A DNA stretch of 31,836 nt from Zoogloea sp. (GCA_016720685.1 JADKKC010000048.1:1-31836), one strand, 5' to 3'; positions 1 through 10,304 are shown, counted from the first letter of the stretch. The notes: generated from the letters alone by a model not told the origin. Program-made: numbers and translations.

Positions 1-1544
1 ATGCCGACCAGGCCGCACAGGGCGAGCGCCTGCTCTTCAAGGCCCGGCGGGCACTCTGCCGGCAGGCGGCGGGCGGCCAGGGCGATCACCCGCAGGCCGG
101 CTTCGGCCATGTCGTCCTGGGCGCGCTGAAGGCGGGCGCGGGTGGCCGTGTCGAGGGGCGCGGGGCCGGCGGGCAGCAGGATGGTTTCGCACAGGGGCAG
201 CACGCTTTCCGGTGCGCCCTTGCACACCAGCAGCGGGCCGGCGGCATCGGGGTAGCGCACCGACTGGCGCATGCGCTCGGAGTCGAAGGGCCATTCCTCG
301 CTGCGGGCGGGCGGCGGCGGGGCGAAGGCTGCGCTCATCTCGACGAGGGCGATTTCCAGCGGGTCGCCGTCGAAGCGGCTGTGGCCGTTGTCGCGGGTTT
401 CGGTCAGATCCTGGCACCACCGGGCAACCCGGAAGAACAGCGGGTGGGCCGCGACGAGATCGGGCCGGGCCGCCAGCGCGGCCGCATCCAGCGCCTCAAG
501 GCCCAGCACGACGCGGCTGGCGCGCATGCGGTTTTCGGTGAGGGTGCCGGTTTTGTCGGTGCAGATCACCGTCACCGAGCCGAGGGTTTCGACCGACGGC
601 AGGTGGCGGATCAGCACGTTCTTGCGGGCCAGGCGCTGGGCGGCGAGGACCAGCGACAGCGTCAGGGTTGGCAGCAGGCCTTCGGGCACCAGCGCGATGA
701 TGATGCCCAGCGACAGGATGGTGTCGCGCCAGAAGGGCACCCCGGCCATCTGCCCGATCACGAAGAAAGCCGCGCCGATGCACAGCGCAAGGATCGCGAT
801 GCTGCGGCTCAGGCGGGCGATCTCGCGGCGCAGCGGCGAATCCTCGCCGGCGGCGGCCTGGGTGAGGTGGGCGATGCGCCCGAACTCGGTGTGAGCGCCG
901 GTGGCGAACACCACCGCCCGGCCCTGCCCGGACACCACCGAAGTGCCGGCCAGCAGGATGTTGCGGGCGTCCAGCGCCTGTTCTTCGGCAGACGGCGCGG
1001 CGTCGCAACTGCGCGGGCGCGATTCGCCGGTGACGGTGGCCCGGTTGACGCGCAGCCCGAACGCCTCGATCAGCCGGCAATCGGCCGGCACGTTGTCGCC
1101 CTGGGCCAGCAGCACCACGTCGCCCGGCACCAGCGCCTCGGCCGCCAGCCGGGCCACCGCGCCGTCGCGCAGCACTTCGCACTGTTGCGGCAACAGCCCC
1201 TGCAAGGCCGCCAGCGTGCGTTCGACGCGCACCTCCTGCCAGAACGAGAACAGCCCGGATACGAGAATCACCAGCACCACCGCCCAGCCGACGCGGGCCA
1301 TGCCCTGGCTGGGCTCGAACCAGTCGGCCAGAAAGGCCAGCCCGGCGGCGATCCACAGGATGATCGAGAAGAGGTGGGTAAATTCCTTCAGCAGCCGCAG
1401 CCACGCGGATTCCCGCGCCAGCGGCTCGACCCGGTTGGGGCCGTATTCGACCCGCCGCGCCGCCGCCTCGGACGCAGCCAGCCCCTGCGCCGAACTGCGC
1501 ACGCTGGCGAGGGCTTCGGAAACGGAGAGCTGGTGGAGTTTCAT
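1..1544 (-). CDS. P2-type cation-transporting ATPase, N-terminal part (runs off left edge)
   Basis: Only the first 514 residues lie in the window; the gene continues beyond base 1. It is an inner-membrane ATP-driven cation pump. Translating from the ATG at 1544 gives an N-terminal cation-ATPase domain (residues about 1-60), paired membrane helices near 55-105, an actuator domain with the TGES loop, a helix-4 signature VPEGLLPTLTLSL, and the phosphorylation motif CTDKTGT with Asp330. The nucleotide-binding domain follows, with KGAPES. PEGL in helix 4 resembles Na+/K+- and Ca2+-type (P2) pumps rather than heavy-metal CPx pumps: there is no CPC and no N-terminal metal-binding CXXC. The ion cannot be decided, because the helix 5-6 residues are outside the window. 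The gene diverges from rtcB. The frame is clean throughout, unlike its neighbours. Confidence 0.88.
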   Translation of the reverse strand, partial: MKLHQLSVSEALASVRSSAQGLAASEAAARRVEYGPNRVEPLARESAWLRLLKEFTHLFSIILWIAAGLAFLADWFEPSQGMARVGWAVVLVILVSGLFSFWQEVRVERTLAALQGLLPQQCEVLRDGAVARLAAEALVPGDVVLLAQGDNVPADCRLIEAFGLRVNRATVTGESRPRSCDAAPSAEEQALDARNILLAGTSVVSGQGRAVVFATGAHTEFGRIAHLTQAAAGEDSPLRREIARLSRSIAILALCIGAAFFVIGQMAGVPFWRDTILSLGIIIALVPEGLLPTLTLSLVLAAQRLARKNVLIRHLPSVETLGSVTVICTDKTGTLTENRMRASRVVLGLEALDAAALAARPDLVAAHPLFFRVARWCQDLTETRDNGHSRFDGDPLEIALVEMSAAFAPPPPARSEEWPFDSERMRQSVRYPDAAGPLLVCKGAPESVLPLCETILLPAGPAPLDTATRARLQRAQDDMAEAGLRVIALAARRLPAECPPGLEEQALALCGLVG

Positions 1545-1657
1545 GGCGGAACAGGCCGGGCAGGGCGCCGGCCACTCTTCCTACTTTAGGCTGGACTTCT
1601 CTCCCCCGCCAAGCCGCAATTTCTGCCGGCCGATGCGGCGGGCGGCAGGTAAAGCCG

Positions 1658-1663
1658 GATAAT
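1658..1663 (+). promoter_or_regulatory. possible -10 element of rtcB (near-leaderless transcript)
   Basis: GATAAT sits seven bases before the rtcB ATG, inside a small inverted repeat (GCCGG at 1654-1658 against CCGGC at 1665-1669). No good -35 hexamer is visible 16-18 bases upstream and there is no Shine-Dalgarno. If this is the -10, transcription would begin at or next to the start codon. This is a weak inference. Confidence 0.25.
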
Positions 1664-1670
1664 CCCGGCC

Positions 1671-2886
1671 ATGAGCCAGCACGACACCCTTCCCGTTCCC
1701 GGCGGTGCGCCAATCAAGCTGTGGACCCGCGGCGTGCCCGTCGAGGACGCGGCGCGGCAGCAACTGCTGAACACCGCCCGCCTGCCCTTCATCTTCCACC
1801 ACCTGGCGGTGATGCCCGACGTGCACCTGGGCAAGGGCTCCACCATCGGCAGCGTGATTCCCACTGTCGGCGCGATCATTCCGGCCGCGGTGGGCGTCGA
1901 TATCGGCTGCGGCATGATGGCCGCGCGCACCTCGCTCAGCGCAGCCGAGCTGCCCGACAATCTGCACGCGCTGCGCTGCGCCATCGAGGCCGCCGTGCCC
2001 CACGGCACGATGCCTCGGCAAGCGCGACGCCGGCGCGTGGGCCGAAGCGCCGGCCGCCGTCGATGCCATGTGGCGCGAGCTTGTGGCCGGCTTTGCGCGC
2101 ATCACCCAAAAATATCCGCAGCTCGAACGCACCAACAACCGCCTGCACCTGGGCACCCTCGGCACGGGCAATCACTTCATCGAGGTGTGCATCGACGAGG
2201 CGGGGCAGGTGTGGTTCATGCTGCATTCGGGCTCGCGGGGCGTGGGCAACGCCATCGGCAACCTGTTCATCGAGCTGGCGCGGGACGACATGCGCCAGCA
2301 CATCCAGAACCTGCCCGACCGGGATCTGGCCTATTTCACGGAGGGCAGCCGGCATTTCGACGACTACGTCGAAGCCGTGGGCTGGGCGCAGGATTTTGCC
2401 CGCCACAACCGGGCGCTGATGATGCACAACGTGGTCGCCGCGGCCCGGCGGATCATCGCCAAGCCCTTCGTGGCCGACGTGGAGGCGGTGAATTGCCACC
2501 ACAACTACGTGCAGCGCGAAACCCATTTCGGGCACACCATCTTCGTCACCCGCAAGGGCGCCGTGGCCGCCCACCGGGGCCAGCTCGGCATCATCCCCGG
2601 CTCGATGGGCGCCAAAAGCTACATCGTGCGCGGCCTGGGCAACGAAGAGGCGTTTTGCTCGTGCAGCCACGGCGCCGGCCGCACCATGAGCCGCACCCAG
2701 GCCAGAAAGCACTTCACCGTCGCCGACCAGGTGCGCGCCACCGTCGGCGTCGAATGCCGCAAGGACGCCGACGTGATCGATGAAATCCCGATGGCCTACA
2801 AGGATATCGACGCGGTGATGGCGGCCCAGTCCGAACTGGTGGAAGTGGTGCACACCCTGCGCCAGGTGGTCTGCGTGAAGGGTTGA
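1671..2886 (+). CDS. rtcB: RtcB-type RNA-splicing ligase, reading frame broken near 2010
   Basis: RtcB joins RNA ends with 2',3'-cyclic phosphate to 5'-OH ends, using GTP and Mn2+, in tRNA and RNA repair. The first part (1671 to about 2010) carries the metal-binding motif GVDIGCGMMAARTSL. The second part, read in another frame from about 2014, carries LGTGNHFIEV, LHSGSRGVGN, AVNCHHNY, GSMGAKSY and SCSHGAGR, which holds the histidine that is guanylylated in characterised homologues. Joined, it is about 405 residues, the family's usual length, so all catalytic elements survive. One base too many (or two too few) lies in 2004-2016: the expected continuation LGKRDAGAW appears in the shifted frame. 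No archease or rtcA lies beside it. There is no obvious Shine-Dalgarno before the ATG. I read it as a real gene with a probable sequence error. Confidence 0.85.
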
Positions 2887-2974
2887 GCGGGGTAAAATCC
2901 GCCCAAAACAGGTTTGCAGGGCAAAAACACGTGATACGACATGACTTGGGGCACGCCGCCCCGGAGCGCTCCCG

Positions 2975-3748
2975 GTGAAGCCCGGCGTCTCCACCGGCCC
3001 GCTGCTGTCCATCGCGCTGGTGCTGGCCGCCGTGTGGGCCAGCTTTGCCTACCTCGACATGCCCCTGGGGGCGTTGTTCTCGGGCGCCGCGGCCGGCGAG
3101 GCGGCAGACTTTGTGCAGCGCTTCTTCCCGCCCGATCTGTCGCCGGAGTTTCTCGGCAGGGTTGGCTTGGCGGCCCTCGAAACCCTGGCCATCTCGCTGC
3201 TCAGCACCCTCATCGCCGCGCTGGCCGGTGCCGCGCTGGCGCTGCCGGCGGCCGGGCGCCAGGGCCTCGTGGCCCGTTCCGCGGCCCGCTTCGTGCTCAA
3301 CCTGCTGCGCTCGGTGCCCGAGCTGGTGTGGGCCACGCTGATGGTGCTCGCCGCCGGCCTCGGCCCCTTTGCCGGCACCCTCGCGCTGGCGCTGCACACC
3401 ACCGGCGTGCTCGGCCGCCTGTTTGCCGAAGCCCTCGAAAACACCCCGCCGGCCCCCGCCCGGGCGCTTGCCGGCAGCGGCGCCCCGGCGCTGGCCAGCT
3501 TTCTTTACGGCACCTTGCCGCTGGTCGCCCCCCAGTGGCTCGCCTACGCGCTGTACCGCTGGGAAATGAACATCCGCATGGCGGCGATCCTCGGCTTTGT
3601 GGGCGCCGGCGGCCTCGGGGCGCTGCTTTACTACAGCCTCTCGCTGTTCCACGAGGCCCAGGCCAGCACGGTCATCCTGACGATGCTGGCGATGGCGATT
3701 GCCGTGGATGGGGCCAGCGCCTGGATGAGGCGGGCGATGGCGGGGTAG
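2975..3748 (+). CDS. PhnE-type ABC transporter permease (phosphonate family)
   Basis: This is an inner-membrane permease subunit of 257 residues with about six hydrophobic helices. A cytoplasmic EAA-type loop lies around EALENTPPAPARALAGSG, where the ATPase subunit docks. The segments LLRSVPELVWATL and ILGFVGAGGLGALL are typical of the PhnE family, which imports phosphonates, phosphite or phosphate-like anions. The GTG start at 2975 is chosen because GGAG (2963-2966) lies eight bases upstream. An overlapping longer frame from 2941 has no family resemblance. No PhnC ATPase or PhnD binding protein is adjacent, so partners must be encoded elsewhere or the gene is an orphan. The substrate is not determinable from sequence. 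A TAAAAT box at 2893-2898 could be its -10, but no -35 is evident. Confidence 0.8.
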   Translation: MKPGVSTGPLLSIALVLAAVWASFAYLDMPLGALFSGAAAGEAADFVQRFFPPDLSPEFLGRVGLAALETLAISLLSTLIAALAGAALALPAAGRQGLVARSAARFVLNLLRSVPELVWATLMVLAAGLGPFAGTLALALHTTGVLGRLFAEALENTPPAPARALAGSGAPALASFLYGTLPLVAPQWLAYALYRWEMNIRMAAILGFVGAGGLGALLYYSLSLFHEAQASTVILTMLAMAIAVDGASAWMRRAMAG

Positions 3749-3779
3749 GGCCGGCCATGCTGTGCTTGACTGGCCGGCC
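3749..3779 (+). terminator. GC-rich stem-loop directly after the PhnE-type permease
   Basis: Nine-base arms GGCCGGCCA and TGGCCGGCC flank a 13-base loop and begin at the base after the stop codon. There is no T-run after the stem, so it could be a Rho-assisted end or an RNA-stabilising hairpin rather than a classic intrinsic terminator. Confidence 0.4.
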
Positions 3780-3872
3780 GGCCTGATCAATCGTCCCTCA
3801 GTTATTTCCCCTCACCGGAACCGCAGCCATGCCACTCGCCACCGCCTCCCCCCGCCCCCGGAGCCTCCGCTG

Positions 3873-5542
<1,670 letters not shown>

Positions 5543-5719
5543 GCGGCTTTTCGCACTGCAGCATCGACGCGAGTGTGCAGCCTGCCACGCTGAAGCACAT
5601 GCTCACACCCTGCCAGGCTGGAGCCCCGCGCTGGCGTGCGACAATCCGCGGCGGCTGCACGACAGGCAGCCCGTTGGCGGCCCGCCTTCCGGCAGGCGCC
5701 CGAGTTGAATGGTGAGTGG

Positions 5720-6883
5720 ATGAACCTGCTTCTGGACATGGCGCGAGGCATCGCGGCGCTGCTCGTATTCCTGTTTCACGTGCGCGGCGGACTCGAGGCC
5801 AGCATGCCCGTGCTGGCCGATATCGTGCGTTTCGGCAGCCTGGGCGTGCCGCTGTTTTTCGTCATCTCGGGCTATGTCATTTCGGCGTCGGCCGAGGCCA
5901 CCCTGCGCAAGGGCGAAAGCGCCGGCGCCTTCCTCAAGCGGCGCTTCCTGCGCATTTTTCCGCCGTTCTGGCTATCCATCCTGGTGGTGCTGGCGGTGCC
6001 TTACCTTCTTGCGGCGGTCTCGGCCCTGAAGTCCGGCATGTACGAAATGCCCGAACCGCGCTTTCTGGCGCTCGGCGCCATCGACTGGGTGCAGCTGGTG
6101 AGCCTCGTCAAGGTTTTCATGGCGGTCGGCGACGACCTGCAGGGCCAGTTCAACCAGGTCAATGCGGTTTACTGGACGCTGGCGATCGAATTCCAGTTTT
6201 ACCTGTGCGTCTATCTGGCGCTGCTTTTCCGGGCGCATTTCCGCCTGATCATCGCCCTTGTGAGCGGCGCCAGCCTGCTCTTGCTGGCCTGGCCGCTGCC
6301 GCTCAACAGTGGCCTGTTCATTCATTTCTGGCCGATGTTCGCGGTCGGAATCGCGCTGCAATACCTGGCCCGGAACGGCTGGCAGGCCGCCCGGCTATTT
6401 CCGGGCAAGAGCCGGATCGTGGCCGCGCTGGGCGTGGTGCTGATCCTCGGCAGCTTGCTGCAACTGGCCTACCTGGGCTCGCTGGCCGATGTGCTGGAGC
6501 GCTTCTTTCCGTCGGCAGGCCTGGGCTTTGCGCTGATCTGCGCACTGGTGCTGTGGCTCGCGGCGCCCTTCGGCGAGGGCCTGGAGGCCGCACGGGAAGG
6601 CGGCAACCGGGCGCTGCGCTGGCTGCTCAAACCTGCCGCGTATCTCGGCGTGATCTCGTATTCGGTGTATTTGCTGCACGGGATCATCGTGCAGTTGCCG
6701 GGCATGATCGTGCGCCAGATCCTGCCCGCGTCCAATCCGCTGAATCCCCTCCTGAGCGTGGCCGCAACCCTGGCCCTGTGCGGGGTGTTCTACACCTGGG
6801 CCGAAAAGCCCTTCATGAGCAAGCGCCAGCGGGCCATCAACGCCACGCTCCTGGAAGACGAGCGGGTTTCCGCAGCCGGCTAG
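5720..6883 (+). CDS. acyltransferase 3 family membrane protein (OafA/WecH-like)
   Basis: This integral membrane protein of about 387 residues has roughly ten hydrophobic helices. It begins with the hallmark LLLDMARGIAALLVFLFHVRGG, whose histidine in the first helix is characteristic of acyltransferase 3 proteins. These O-acetylate (or otherwise acylate) surface polysaccharides, peptidoglycan or small molecules. Also visible are PLFFVISGYVISASA and the RRFLRIFPPFWL segment. The C-terminal YSVYLLHGIIVQLPG is likewise family-typical. There is no C-terminal SGNH domain. The ATG at 5720 is chosen because homologues start just before LLLD. An in-frame TTG at 5705 and an ATG at 5636 are alternatives, but upstream residues look like translated intergenic DNA. 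No polysaccharide genes are adjacent, so the acceptor is unknown. It converges on ilvA with only 15 bases between them. Confidence 0.85.
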   Translation: MNLLLDMARGIAALLVFLFHVRGGLEASMPVLADIVRFGSLGVPLFFVISGYVISASAEATLRKGESAGAFLKRRFLRIFPPFWLSILVVLAVPYLLAAVSALKSGMYEMPEPRFLALGAIDWVQLVSLVKVFMAVGDDLQGQFNQVNAVYWTLAIEFQFYLCVYLALLFRAHFRLIIALVSGASLLLLAWPLPLNSGLFIHFWPMFAVGIALQYLARNGWQAARLFPGKSRIVAALGVVLILGSLLQLAYLGSLADVLERFFPSAGLGFALICALVLWLAAPFGEGLEAAREGGNRALRWLLKPAAYLGVISYSVYLLHGIIVQLPGMIVRQILPASNPLNPLLSVAATLALCGVFYTWAEKPFMSKRQRAINATLLEDERVSAAG

Positions 6884-6890
6884 CGCCGGC
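6875..6890. terminator. stem-loop at the acyltransferase stop codon, between convergent genes
   Basis: GCCGGC arms surround TAGC, which contains the stop codon of the acyltransferase gene. It is the only hairpin I see in the 15-base gap before the ilvA stop. There is no T-tract. It could serve both strands, weakly supported. Confidence 0.25.
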
Positions 6891-6898
6891 CACGGCTT

Positions 6899-8420
6899 TC
6901 AGCCGAGGAACATCCGGTAGGCCGGATTGCCCGTTTCATCCACGTATTCGTAACCCAGCCGCGCCAGAAAACCCTGGAAGGCCTGGCGATCGGCCGGCGG
7001 AACCTGCATGCCGACCAGCACCCGGCCAAAATCGGCGCCGTGGTTGCGGTAGTGGAAGAGGCTGATGTTCCAGTCGGAACGCAGGGTTTCGAGGAAGTTG
7101 AGCAGGGCGCCCGGACGCTCGGGGAAGACGAAGCGGTACAGCACTTCGTTTTCGGCCTGGGGCGCGTGGCCGCCGACCATGTAGCGGATATGGCTCTTGG
7201 CCATTTCGTCGTCGGTCAGATCGAGGCAGGGCAGCTCGTGGCGCTGCAGCATCTCGGTGATGCGCACGCCTTCGGCGCGGTTGTGCACCCCGACGCCGAC
7301 GAAAATGTGGGCCTTGTCGGCGTCGCCGTAGCGGTAGTTGAACTCGGTGATGTTGCGGTTTCCGAGCAGATCGCAGAACTTCTTGAACGATCCGGGCTTT
7401 TCGGGGATGGTCACGGCCAGCACGGCTTCGCGCTGCTCGCCCACTTCGGCGCGCTCGGCCACGAAGCGCAGGCGATCGAAGTTCATGTTGGCACCGGAAG
7501 CCACCGCCACCAGGGTCTTGTCCCGGAGGTTGTGGCGCTTGGCGTATTCCTTGGCGCCGGCCAGCGACAGGGCGCCGGCCGGTTCGAGGATCGAGCGGGT
7601 GTCTTCGAACACGTCCTTGATGGCGGCGCAGATGGCGTCGTTGTCCACCGAGATCATTTCATCGACGTATTCCTGGCACACCCGGAAGGTTTCGGCGCCC
7701 ACCAGCTTGACCGCCGCGCCGTCGGCAAAAAGCCCGACGCTGGGCAGCTCGATGCGCTTGCCGGCGGCCAGCGACTGGGTCATGGCGTCGGAGTCGACGC
7801 TCTGCACGCCGATCACCTTGATCTCGGGGCGCACGCGCTTCACGTAGGCCGCCACGCCGGCGAGCAGCCCGCCACCGCCCACGCAGCAGAAGATCGCGTG
7901 GATGGGCTTGCCGTGCTGGCGCAGGATTTCCATGCCGATGGTGCCCTGGCCGGCGATCACGTCCGGATCGTCGTAGGGGTGCACGAAGGTCAGCTTTTCG
8001 GTCTTTTTCGAGTTCTACCGCGTGAACGTAGGCGTCGGAGAAGGACTCGCCGGCCAGCACCACTTCGCCACCGTTGCGCTTCACGGCGTCGATCTTGATG
8101 GCCGGGGTGGTGGTGGGCATGACGATGACGGCCCGCACACCCAGCACCTTCGCCGACAGGGCGACGCCCTGGGCGTGGTTGCCTGCCGAGGCGCAGATCA
8201 CGCCGCGCTTCAGGGCCGCCGGGCTCAGGTTGGCCATCTTGTTGTAGGCGCCGCGCAGCTTGAAGCTGAACACCGGCTGCATGTCCTCGCGCTTCAGGAA
8301 AATCTTGTTGTGGATGCGCACCGACAGATTGGGAGCCGGGTCGAGGGGCGTTTGAATCGCCACGTCGTACACCTGGGCGGTGAGGATCTTCTGGAGATAA
8401 TCGGGGTGCGGCGCGCTCAT
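6899..8420 (-). CDS. ilvA: threonine ammonia-lyase, biosynthetic, reading frame broken at 8004-8008
   Basis: IlvA uses pyridoxal phosphate to deaminate threonine to 2-oxobutanoate, the first step of isoleucine synthesis. From the ATG at 8420 the N-terminal part shows SFKLRGAYNKM with PLP lysine Lys54 and the ASAGNHAQGVA loop. Read in the next frame after the break come HPYDDPDVIAGQGT, the phosphate-binding CCVGGGGLLAGVA, and two C-terminal ACT-like regulatory domains (EKPGSFKKFCDLLG; ERPGALLNFLETL), which bind isoleucine and valine in known enzymes. Total length is about 507 residues, as expected for the long biosynthetic form. The break is one extra T in a run of five (8004-8008): with four, ELEKTEKLTFVHPYD reads through. 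A sequencing indel is likely. It diverges from a RidA-family gene. Confidence 0.92.
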
Positions 8421-8512
8421 TTGGAAACCTGTGTTTCGGCGGATGAAGCTCTGGAGGGTAGCAGCCGGGGCGGCCGCACTGCAACATGCGGGCTTTACCT
8501 TGGAGAGACTCC

Positions 8513-8863
8513 GTGAGCGACATCCAGCGAGCCGGCACGACGCCGCGCTATTCCGACTACACCCTCCACAACGGCGTGGTGTATTGCGTCGAGGTGCCCC
8601 CCGACGAAGCCGCCGACATCCGCACCCAGACCGCCGCCATGCTGGCCAGCCTGGAGACGCTGCTGGCCAGCGCCGGCAGCGGCAAGGATCGCCTCCTGAT
8701 GGCGACGCTTTATCTCACCGACATGGCCGACTACGACGCGGTGAATGCCGTCTGGGAGGCCTGGCTTCCGCCCGGCTGCGCGCCCAGCCGGGCCTGCGTG
8801 CAGGTGGTGCGCCTGGCCGCGCCGGGCTGGAAAGTGGAGATCGCGGTGCAGGCGGCCGTTTAG
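8513..8863 (+). CDS. RidA/YjgF-family reactive-intermediate deaminase-like protein
   Basis: This 116-residue soluble protein spans the whole RidA/YjgF fold. Rid proteins hydrolyse reactive enamines and imines (2-aminoacrylate, 2-aminocrotonate) released by PLP enzymes such as threonine/serine dehydratase. Supporting segments are DIRTQTAAMLASLETLLASAG, MATLYLTDMADYDAVNAVW and PSRACVQVVRL; Arg93 aligns with the arginine that binds the substrate carboxylate in RidA. The GTG start at 8513 is preferred over the ATG at 8486 because GGAG (8502-8505) lies seven bases upstream. It is transcribed divergently from ilvA, so the pair fits dehydratase plus clean-up enzyme. It may belong to a Rid subgroup without proven deaminase activity, so I give no symbol. 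Confidence 0.85.
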   Translation: MSDIQRAGTTPRYSDYTLHNGVVYCVEVPPDEAADIRTQTAAMLASLETLLASAGSGKDRLLMATLYLTDMADYDAVNAVWEAWLPPGCAPSRACVQVVRLAAPGWKVEIAVQAAV

Positions 8864-8901
8864 CACGCTGCGCCGCCTGCCCATAACGGGTTTATCCTGC
8901 C

Positions 8902-8930
8902 TTTACATCTGTGCCCCCCCCGCCTATATT
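8902..8930 (+). promoter_or_regulatory. sigma70-type promoter of the GDSL/PEP-CTERM esterase gene
   Basis: TTTACA (8902-8907) and TATATT (8925-8930) are separated by exactly 17 bases, each matching five of six consensus positions. A run of eight C lies in the spacer. The predicted transcript start near 8937 gives a 5' leader of about 95 bases before the ATG at 9033. Confidence 0.6.
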
Positions 8931-9032
8931 GAGTTGTGGACGCAAGGCAGGGTAATGCCCCCCCATAGAGGTGCAAACCTTCCGCGGCCTGGTTTTAGGG
9001 AGTTTTCCGATTCACTCGACGAGGGGTCTGTC

Positions 9033-10085
9033 ATGGCATGGCGTGAGCGTGGTTATCGTGGTGTTGTAGCGTTGTCTCTCGCCCTCACGGGCTCCCTGGC
9101 CCAGGCGGGGCCGTATTCAGCGATGTACGTTTTTGGCGACAGCCTTTCCGATTCGGGAAACGATTTCAAAATTACCAACCAACAAGTACCGTCGCCAACC
9201 TTCTACACGGACCGCAACGTCAACAATAACGGCCGCTTCACCAACGGCCTCAACTATGCCGACCGGCTGGCGGCCGATTTCGGTTTGACGCTCGCTCCGT
9301 CATTTACCGGTGGCACAAACTACGCCTACGGCGGCGCCCGCAGCGAATATGTCCGGCCGGATCTGGATCCTTACGGTGCGCTCAGTTTCAACGAACAGAT
9401 CGGCGAGTATCTGACCAGGGCTGGCAAAGTGGCGGATCCTGACGCGCTGTATGTGCTGTGGATAGGCTCAAACGACATCTCCGACGCCATCGGGAAGTCG
9501 CTGCGGGCAGGGGGCGACCCGACCCCCATTCAGGATGAGATCAGCCAGACGGTTGGCGACATCGTCACCGCCTTTGTTACCCTCGAAAGCTTCGGCGCAA
9601 GGCACTTTCTGGTCGGCAATGTTCCCGATCTCAGCCTGACGCCATCGGTGCGCAGCCTTGCTGCCGTTCTCGGCGCAGGCGTCCAGACCGTCGCGCGGGG
9701 CGCCAGCGTGGGTTTCAACACCGCGCTGAGCTTTTCCTTGCCCGCCAGCACCTTGCCCACGTCTTACCTGACGATGTTCGATGCCTTCGAGCTGCAGACC
9801 GCCATGACGAAGAATCCGGCGGATTACGGTCTCACCAACGTAACCAGCGCCTGTTACAACGGTCAGGTGGATGGCACCCCGATACCTGGCGCCGGCCCCC
9901 TTGCCGAGTGCGCCAATCCGAACGAACACCTCTATTTCGACGTGGAACATCCGAGCGCAGCGCTGCACGAGTGGGCCGCGCGCACCATCTACGCCCAGTT
10001 CGTGCCAGAGCCGGGGCAATGGGCCTTGAGCTGTACCGCCCTCGGCCTGCTGGGTTTCATGACGCGCTGCCAACTGCGCGGCTGA
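9033..10085 (+). CDS. secreted GDSL (SGNH) esterase/lipase with PEP-CTERM sorting tail
   Basis: The product is 350 residues. A signal peptide (residues 1-25, ending SLAQA) is followed by the SGNH hydrolase blocks: FGDSLSDSGN with the nucleophile Ser37, the TNYAYGGAR segment, GSND with Asn147, and DVEH with Asp303 and His306, completing the catalytic set. The C-terminus is VPEP (324-327), then a hydrophobic helix (WALSCTALGLLGF) and a short basic end with arginines, the PEP-CTERM signal that exosortase recognises in exopolysaccharide-producing Gram-negatives. The likely role is an extracellular or surface-anchored ester hydrolase acting on lipids or acylated polysaccharide. The ATG at 9033 has GAGGGG seven bases upstream. 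No exosortase or EPS genes lie nearby. A strong terminator follows, so the gene is monocistronic. Confidence 0.88.
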   Translation: MAWRERGYRGVVALSLALTGSLAQAGPYSAMYVFGDSLSDSGNDFKITNQQVPSPTFYTDRNVNNNGRFTNGLNYADRLAADFGLTLAPSFTGGTNYAYGGARSEYVRPDLDPYGALSFNEQIGEYLTRAGKVADPDALYVLWIGSNDISDAIGKSLRAGGDPTPIQDEISQTVGDIVTAFVTLESFGARHFLVGNVPDLSLTPSVRSLAAVLGAGVQTVARGASVGFNTALSFSLPASTLPTSYLTMFDAFELQTAMTKNPADYGLTNVTSACYNGQVDGTPIPGAGPLAECANPNEHLYFDVEHPSAALHEWAARTIYAQFVPEPGQWALSCTALGLLGFMTRCQLRG

Positions 10086-10111
10086 CCCCGCCCGCCGCCT
10101 TGCGGCCGCAT

Positions 10112-10144
10112 GGCCCGCTCCTCCCCGGAGCGGGCCTTTTCTTT
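10112..10144 (+). terminator. intrinsic terminator after the GDSL esterase gene
   Basis: A perfect ten-base stem (GGCCCGCTCC with GGAGCGGGCC) encloses a five-base loop and is followed by TTTTCTTT. This is the clearest intrinsic terminator in the window. Confidence 0.85.
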
Positions 10145-10239
10145 GCTGCATCGGCCACTTACCGCTCCGCCCCCCGGAACCGCCACCCCGCCCGACGGTC
10201 TTATCCGCTGTATCCCTGCTTCCTGTAAGGCTTTGTTTT

Positions 10240-10269
10240 TCGACAGAAGGCGGGGCGCTCCGCTAAAAT
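10240..10269 (+). promoter_or_regulatory. sigma70-type promoter of the FAD/Fe-S dehydrogenase gene
   Basis: TCGACA (10240-10245) and TAAAAT (10264-10269) are spaced by 18 bases and each match five of six consensus positions. The transcript would start near 10276, leaving about 29 bases that include AGGTAA upstream of the ATG at 10305. Confidence 0.55.
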
Positions 10270-10304
10270 GACCAGTTCTCCGCTGCAAAAATCCAGGTAA
10301 CGCA

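Noticed and set aside
496..1713. 405-residue minus-strand frame over the ATPase region
   Set aside because: Arg/Gly/Ala-rich translation without motifs; the true frame on the same strand begins at 1544 and carries TGES, PEGL and DKTGT.
2941..3786. 281-residue plus-strand frame overlapping the PhnE-type permease
   Set aside because: No hydrophobic helices or family motifs; the GTG frame from 2975 has a Shine-Dalgarno and permease signatures.
8864..9032. Sigma54-type promoter for the PEP-CTERM gene, as known for some exosortase regulons
   Set aside because: No GG-N10-GC pattern with TGGC and TTGC elements; a good sigma70-type pair is present instead.
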